From: an uncultured Oscillospiraceae bacterium
Lineage (GTDB): Bacteria > Bacillota > Clostridia > Oscillospirales > Oscillospiraceae
Assembly: GCA_934622035.1 (NCBI GenBank)
Contig: CAKTVG010000024.1
Coordinates: forward strand, 1 to 42,276
Length of the DNA: 42,276 nt
Direction of reading: 5' to 3'
How positions within the stretch are numbered: position 1 is the first letter of the stretch; the number at the start of each line of letters is the position of its first letter. Made by a program: the position numbers and the translations under genes. Shown here one piece after another: positions 40,286 to 42,276 of the stretch. The notes under the pieces were generated by a model. It saw only the letters and a program-made list of their open reading frames with translations, was not told where the DNA came from and searched no databases.

Positions 40286-42235
40286 GTGGCAAAGTTTGTA
40301 CCGCAGGAGGAGCTTTCCCTGACCGACCAGGTGCGCATTCGCAGAGAAAAGCTGGCGCAGCTCCGCAGTGAGGGGAAGGACCCCTTTGCGCAGACCCGCT
40401 TCGCGGCGGATTCTACCAGCGCAGATATCAAGACGCATTTTGAGGAAATGGAAGGCAGGACGGTTTCTCTTGCCGGCCGTATTATGACCAAACGCGGCAT
40501 GGGCAAGGTCATTTTCTGTGATCTTCAGGATAATTCCGGCCGCATCCAGCTCTATGTCAAGTTTGATGAGATGCCTGAGGCCGATTTCGAGACCTTCCGC
40601 AAGTATGACATCGGCGATATCGTCGGCGTAACCGGCGATGTTTTCCGCACCCAGCGCGGCGAAATTTCCGTCCGTGTGCACGAACAGACTCTGCTTTCCA
40701 AAGCGCTTCTGCCCCTGCCGGACAAGTTTCATGGCCTGACCAACCTGGAAACCCGCTACCGCCAGCGCTATGTGGATCTGATCGTCAATCCGGACGTGAA
40801 GGAGACCTTCGTCAAACGCAGCAGAATCATGCGCGAGCTGCGCAGCTTCCTCGATGGCCGCGGCTTTCTGGAGGTTGACACGCCCATCCTGACGCCGTTT
40901 GAGATCGGCGCCTCTGCGCGTCCCTTCTATACCCACCACAACACGCTGGATATGGACATGGTTCTCCGTATCGAAACGGAGCTTTACCTCAAGCGCCTGA
41001 TCGTCGGCGGGATGGACCGCGTCTACGAGGTTGGCCGCATCTTCCGCAATGAGGGCATGGATCCCAAGCACAACCCGGAGTTTACGACCATCGAGCTGTA
41101 TCAGGCCTACACCGATTTTCACGGCATGATGGATCTGGTCGAGGATATGATGAAGCAGGTTGCGCAGAACGTCTGCGGCAGCCTTGTGGTGCCCTATCAG
41201 GGCCATCAGATCGACCTTGGTCACTGGGAGCGCCTGACGATGATTGAGGCGGTCAAGAAGTACAGCGGCGTTGACTTCCGCGACTGGAAGACGGACGAGG
41301 ATGCCATTGCCTGCGCGAAGGAGCACAAGGTTGCTCTTCCGGAGGTTCCCACGAAGGGTGCGATTCTGGCCGAATTCTTCGATGCCTATGTGGAGGAAAA
41401 GCTCGTTCAGCCGACCTTCATTTATGACTATCCGGTGGAAATCAGCCCGCTTGCCAAGCGCAAGCCGGACGATCCTGCGTTTACCGAGCGCTTTGAGTAT
41501 TTCATTAACGCGACAGAGTTTGGCAACGCCTTCTCCGAGCTGAATGACCCCATCGACCAGAAGGGACGCTTCGAGCGCCAGGTTGCAGAGCGTATGGCGC
41601 TCGACCCCGATTGCCGCGCACAGGTGGATTATGATTTTATCAATGCGCTTGAGTATGGCATGCCGCCCACAGGCGGCCTCGGCTTTGGCATTGACCGGCT
41701 GGTCATGCTGCTGACCGACAGCCCCTCCATCCGCGATGTGCTCCTGTTCCCCACAATGAAGCCCCTTGATACTCCCAAAGCAGAGAAAAAGCCCGAGGAG
41801 GCCGCTATCATCGGCGGTGCCGAGGGTACGGTCGAGATCGAGATCAAGGACGAGCCGATTGACTTTTCCAATGTTCAGATCGAGCCGCTGTTCACCGAAT
41901 TCGTGGATTTTGAGACCTTCTCCAAGAGCGATTTCCGGGCCGTGAAGGTCAAGGAATGCGAAGCTGTGAAGAAGTCCAAAAAGCTCTTAAAGTTCATTTT
42001 GGACGACGGATCTGGCGTAGATCGGGTCATTTTGAGTGGTATTCACGACTATTATGAGCCGGAAGAACTGGTTGGAAAGACCTGCATCGCCATTACGAAC
42101 TTGCCGCCCCGCCCGATGATGGGTATCGCCTCTGAGGGTATGCTCATCTCCGCCGTGCATCACGAAAACGGCGAAGAAAAGTTGCATTTGCTGATGGTCG
42201 ATCCTCACATTCCGGCAGGCGCAAAGCTCTATTGA
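40286..42235 (+). CDS. lysS: Class II lysyl-tRNA synthetase with C-terminal tRNA-binding domain
   Basis: A 649-residue enzyme, longer than the usual 490-510. The LysRS core (1-495) has the anticodon OB fold (VSLAGRIMTKRGMGKVIF), class II motif 2 (FRNEGMDPKHNPEFTTIELY) and motif 3 (GGLGFGIDRLVMLLTDSPSI). After the normal end (RDVLLFPTMKP) comes an acidic linker and, from about 540, a tRNA_bind (EMAP/Trbp111) domain: DFETFSKSDFRAVKVKECEA, ILDDGSGVDRVILSGI, TNLPPRPMMGIASEGML. Such domains usually sit on MetRS or PheRS beta subunits and add tRNA affinity. The start is GTG 40286, seven bases after AAGGAG. The sequence after the stop (42236-42276) shows no gene. Confidence 0.95.
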   Translation: MAKFVPQEELSLTDQVRIRREKLAQLRSEGKDPFAQTRFAADSTSADIKTHFEEMEGRTVSLAGRIMTKRGMGKVIFCDLQDNSGRIQLYVKFDEMPEADFETFRKYDIGDIVGVTGDVFRTQRGEISVRVHEQTLLSKALLPLPDKFHGLTNLETRYRQRYVDLIVNPDVKETFVKRSRIMRELRSFLDGRGFLEVDTPILTPFEIGASARPFYTHHNTLDMDMVLRIETELYLKRLIVGGMDRVYEVGRIFRNEGMDPKHNPEFTTIELYQAYTDFHGMMDLVEDMMKQVAQNVCGSLVVPYQGHQIDLGHWERLTMIEAVKKYSGVDFRDWKTDEDAIACAKEHKVALPEVPTKGAILAEFFDAYVEEKLVQPTFIYDYPVEISPLAKRKPDDPAFTERFEYFINATEFGNAFSELNDPIDQKGRFERQVAERMALDPDCRAQVDYDFINALEYGMPPTGGLGFGIDRLVMLLTDSPSIRDVLLFPTMKPLDTPKAEKKPEEAAIIGGAEGTVEIEIKDEPIDFSNVQIEPLFTEFVDFETFSKSDFRAVKVKECEAVKKSKKLLKFILDDGSGVDRVILSGIHDYYEPEELVGKTCIAITNLPPRPMMGIASEGMLISAVHHENGEEKLHLLMVDPHIPAGAKLY

Positions 42236-42255
42236 TTGACCTAAAATTGTCGGTG

Positions 42256-42276
42256 CTTACGCCACAACTTACGCCA
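42256..42276. repeat. Two copies of CTTACGCCA at the window edge
   Basis: CTTACGCCA occurs at 42256-42264 and again at 42268-42276, a 12-bp period, running to the last base of the window. It could be the start of a tandem array or coincidence; the window ends too soon to tell. Confidence 0.3.

Overview
The window looks like chromosomal DNA of a GC-rich, low-copy-repeat member of the Clostridia, most likely an Oscillospiraceae/Ruminococcaceae-type gut anaerobe. The reasons are Gram-positive style strong AGGAGG ribosome binding sites, lipoprotein signal peptides, consensus sigma-A promoters with 16-17 bp spacers, a sporulation gene (yunB), an FMN riboswitch in front of an ECF riboflavin transporter gene, FtsEX next to PcsB/CwlO-like hydrolases, and several proteins typical of this group (DUF4830, UPF0291, the Beta_propel family, COG2509 flavoprotein). 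The genus is an inference. No rRNA, tRNA, CRISPR array, prophage or insertion sequence was seen; coding density is high and nearly every stretch is explained by a gene.

Layout. 1-771 (minus): two small lipoproteins, the first cut by the window edge. 799-2590 (plus): a DUF1294 membrane protein and a RACo/RamA-like ATPase lacking its usual ferredoxin domain. 2626-4542 (minus): UPF0291 protein and a secreted beta-propeller lipoprotein. 4694-8550 (plus): two FAD oxidoreductases and a CPBP protease, ended by a UUCG terminator. 8677-14650 (plus): small membrane protein, RecD2 helicase, ComF-type phosphoribosyltransferase, MreB and a membrane-anchored polysaccharide deacetylase. 14720-19431 (minus): a complete branched-chain amino-acid ABC transporter (livK-H-M-G-F), preceded by a 70-residue membrane protein with its own promoter and terminator. 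19841-23356 (minus): DegV fatty-acid-binding protein, an HGSNAT-like membrane acyltransferase and an AMP-forming acyl ligase. 23536-25228 (plus): zinc-ribbon/YARHG protein and a class-A beta-lactamase-fold lipoprotein.

25229-25645 is the only long gene-free stretch (about 417 bp). It is densely palindromic and bounded by two nearly identical hairpins; it is the best candidate for an undescribed repeat or structured RNA. A perfect-consensus promoter follows it and drives pcrA; yunB and ligA come next on the same strand. ribU lies on the opposite strand with its FMN riboswitch and anti-terminator platform, followed by DUF4830 (minus) and a divergent RsuA-type pseudouridine synthase (plus).

33095-42235 (plus) is a cell-wall and growth cluster: a CdaR/PucR-type regulator, ftsE, ftsX, two tandem paralogous coiled-coil M23 endopeptidases, an S41 processing protease, then greA and an unusually long lysS with a C-terminal tRNA-binding domain. 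FtsEX is known to gate coiled-coil peptidoglycan hydrolases at division, and the two hydrolases share a 54-residue identical block, so they probably dock on the same FtsX. I found no gene cluster that clearly amounts to a wholly new system; the most unusual items are the structured intergenic element, the duplicated FtsEX effector, the ferredoxin-less RACo protein, and the leader arrangement of the liv operon.
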